A DNA stretch of 6,982 bases. Source: Bacillota bacterium. GTDB lineage: Bacteria; Bacillota; Clostridia; Oscillospirales; Butyricicoccaceae. The stretch spans positions 1 to 6,982 of the forward strand of contig JAUZPW010000076.1 in the NCBI GenBank assembly GCA_030705725.1. The letters are read 5' to 3'. A program made the translations under genes and the position numbers. Shown here in pieces: positions 6,415 to 6,982 of the stretch (its first letter is position 1; each line of letters starts with the position of its first letter). The notes beneath the pieces are model-generated. The model saw only the letters and a list, made by a program, of their open reading frames with translations, had not been told where the DNA came from and ran no database searches.

Positions 6415-6438
6415 ATTAGCTCCTTCCGACAGGCTTAA

Positions 6439-6982
6439 TTATATGCAAAGCCCGCCGTCGATTTTTATTACTTCGCCTGTAATATACCTCGCGTTATCAG
6501 ATGCCAGAAACACCGCCAGAGCCGCGACTTCTTCAGGGGTGCCCATGCGCTTCAAGGGGATTTGATTTACGGCCTGATCTTTGACGGCTCCGGAAAGAGC
6601 GTCGGTCATATCCGTTTCGATAAAGCCGGGCGCTATCGCGTTGCAGGTAATATCCCGGGACGCGAGCTCTTTCGCGGTCGTTTTAGTGAGACCTATCAGT
6701 CCGGCTTTTGCCGACGAATAGTTTGCCTGACCGGCGTTTCCCATTATCCCGGCGACGGACGAAATATTAATTATCCGTCCGGAGCGTTTTTTCATAAAGT
6801 GGCCGTAAGTATGCTTTATCATATTGAAAGCGCCTTTCAGGCCGACGTTCAAAACAGTATCGAAATCCTGTTCCGTCATTTGCAGGATCAGTCTGTCTTT
6901 CGTTATTCCCGCGTTATTGACGAGAATGTCGATTCCGCCGAAATCCTCGATTATTTTTTTAATCGTTCCCTTTGACTTTTCA
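6439..6982 (-). CDS. fabG: 3-oxoacyl-ACP reductase FabG, 5' end outside the window
   Basis: FabG reduces 3-oxoacyl-ACP to (3R)-hydroxyacyl-ACP with NADPH. The frame is open across the right edge. About 180 C-terminal residues are visible, and roughly 65 N-terminal ones, including the TGxxxGIG cofactor loop, are missing compared with the usual 245 or so. Visible short-chain dehydrogenase features include IDILVNNAGITKDRL, with the NNAG motif at visible residues 22-25, and RIINISSVAGIMGNAGQANY followed by SSAK, giving the catalytic Ser, Tyr and Lys at visible residues 75, 88 and 92. Also visible are CNAIAPGFIETDMT and the C-terminal YITGEVIKIDGG. An internal ATG at 6879 is not the true start, because the NNAG motif lies upstream of it in the same frame. 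The context of fab genes supports FabG over other short-chain reductases. Confidence 0.95.
   Translation of the reverse strand, partial: EKSKGTIKKIIEDFGGIDILVNNAGITKDRLILQMTEQDFDTVLNVGLKGAFNMIKHTYGHFMKKRSGRIINISSVAGIMGNAGQANYSSAKAGLIGLTKTTAKELASRDITCNAIAPGFIETDMTDALSGAVKDQAVNQIPLKRMGTPEEVAALAVFLASDNARYITGEVIKIDGGLCI

Noticed and set aside
6415..6438. FapR- or FabT-type operator in the fabG-fabK spacer
   Set aside because: The 24-nt spacer is filled by the ribosome binding site and shows no palindrome resembling either operator; any operator is expected upstream of the operon, outside the window.

Overview
The window holds the distal part of a bacterial fatty acid initiation and elongation operon. 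All eight main genes are on the minus strand, so they are transcribed from right to left: fabG (5' end cut off by the window edge), a flavin-dependent enoyl-ACP reductase candidate of the FabK/nitronate monooxygenase superfamily, fabF, accB, fabZ, accC, accD and accA. The gene content, the four-subunit acetyl-CoA carboxylase split around fabZ, the short AccA and the FabK-type rather than FabI-type reductase point to a Gram-positive anaerobe of the Clostridia. Base composition is close to half G+C on the lines I counted by hand. I cannot name a genus.

Layout from right to left: fabG 6982-6439, fabK-like 6414-5314, fabF 5317-4094, accB 4077-3655, fabZ 3645-3226 (start revised from an upstream GTG), accC 3222-1894 (TTG start), accD 1890-1021, accA 926-138 (start revised from an upstream ATG). 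Every junction but one is 24 nt or shorter. The fabK-like gene and fabF overlap by ATGA, and several Shine-Dalgarno sites lie inside the end or stop codon of the preceding gene, which suggests coupled translation. The exception is the 94-nt accD-accA gap, which is exactly occupied by a possible 29-codon small ORF. No gene-free stretch exceeds 300 bases.

Together the genes make malonyl-CoA (AccA, AccB, AccC, AccD) and run the elongation cycle: condensation (FabF), ketoreduction (FabG), dehydration (FabZ) and probably enoyl reduction (FabK-like). fabH, fabD, acpP and any regulator such as fabT would lie beyond the right edge. I see no promoter or operator in the window.

At the left edge, a plus-strand reading frame open from base 1 ends at 141. 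It shares a TTAA palindrome with the accA stop, so two convergent genes overlap by 4 bp with no terminator hairpin between them. Its 46 visible residues resemble the end of an exported beta-rich protein.

This is mostly a conserved housekeeping operon and I found no clear new system. The points most worth a second look are the unusual FabK-like enzyme with a six-cysteine C-terminal segment and its position between fabG and fabF, the small ORF between accD and accA, extra cysteines in AccD, and the convergent gene end.
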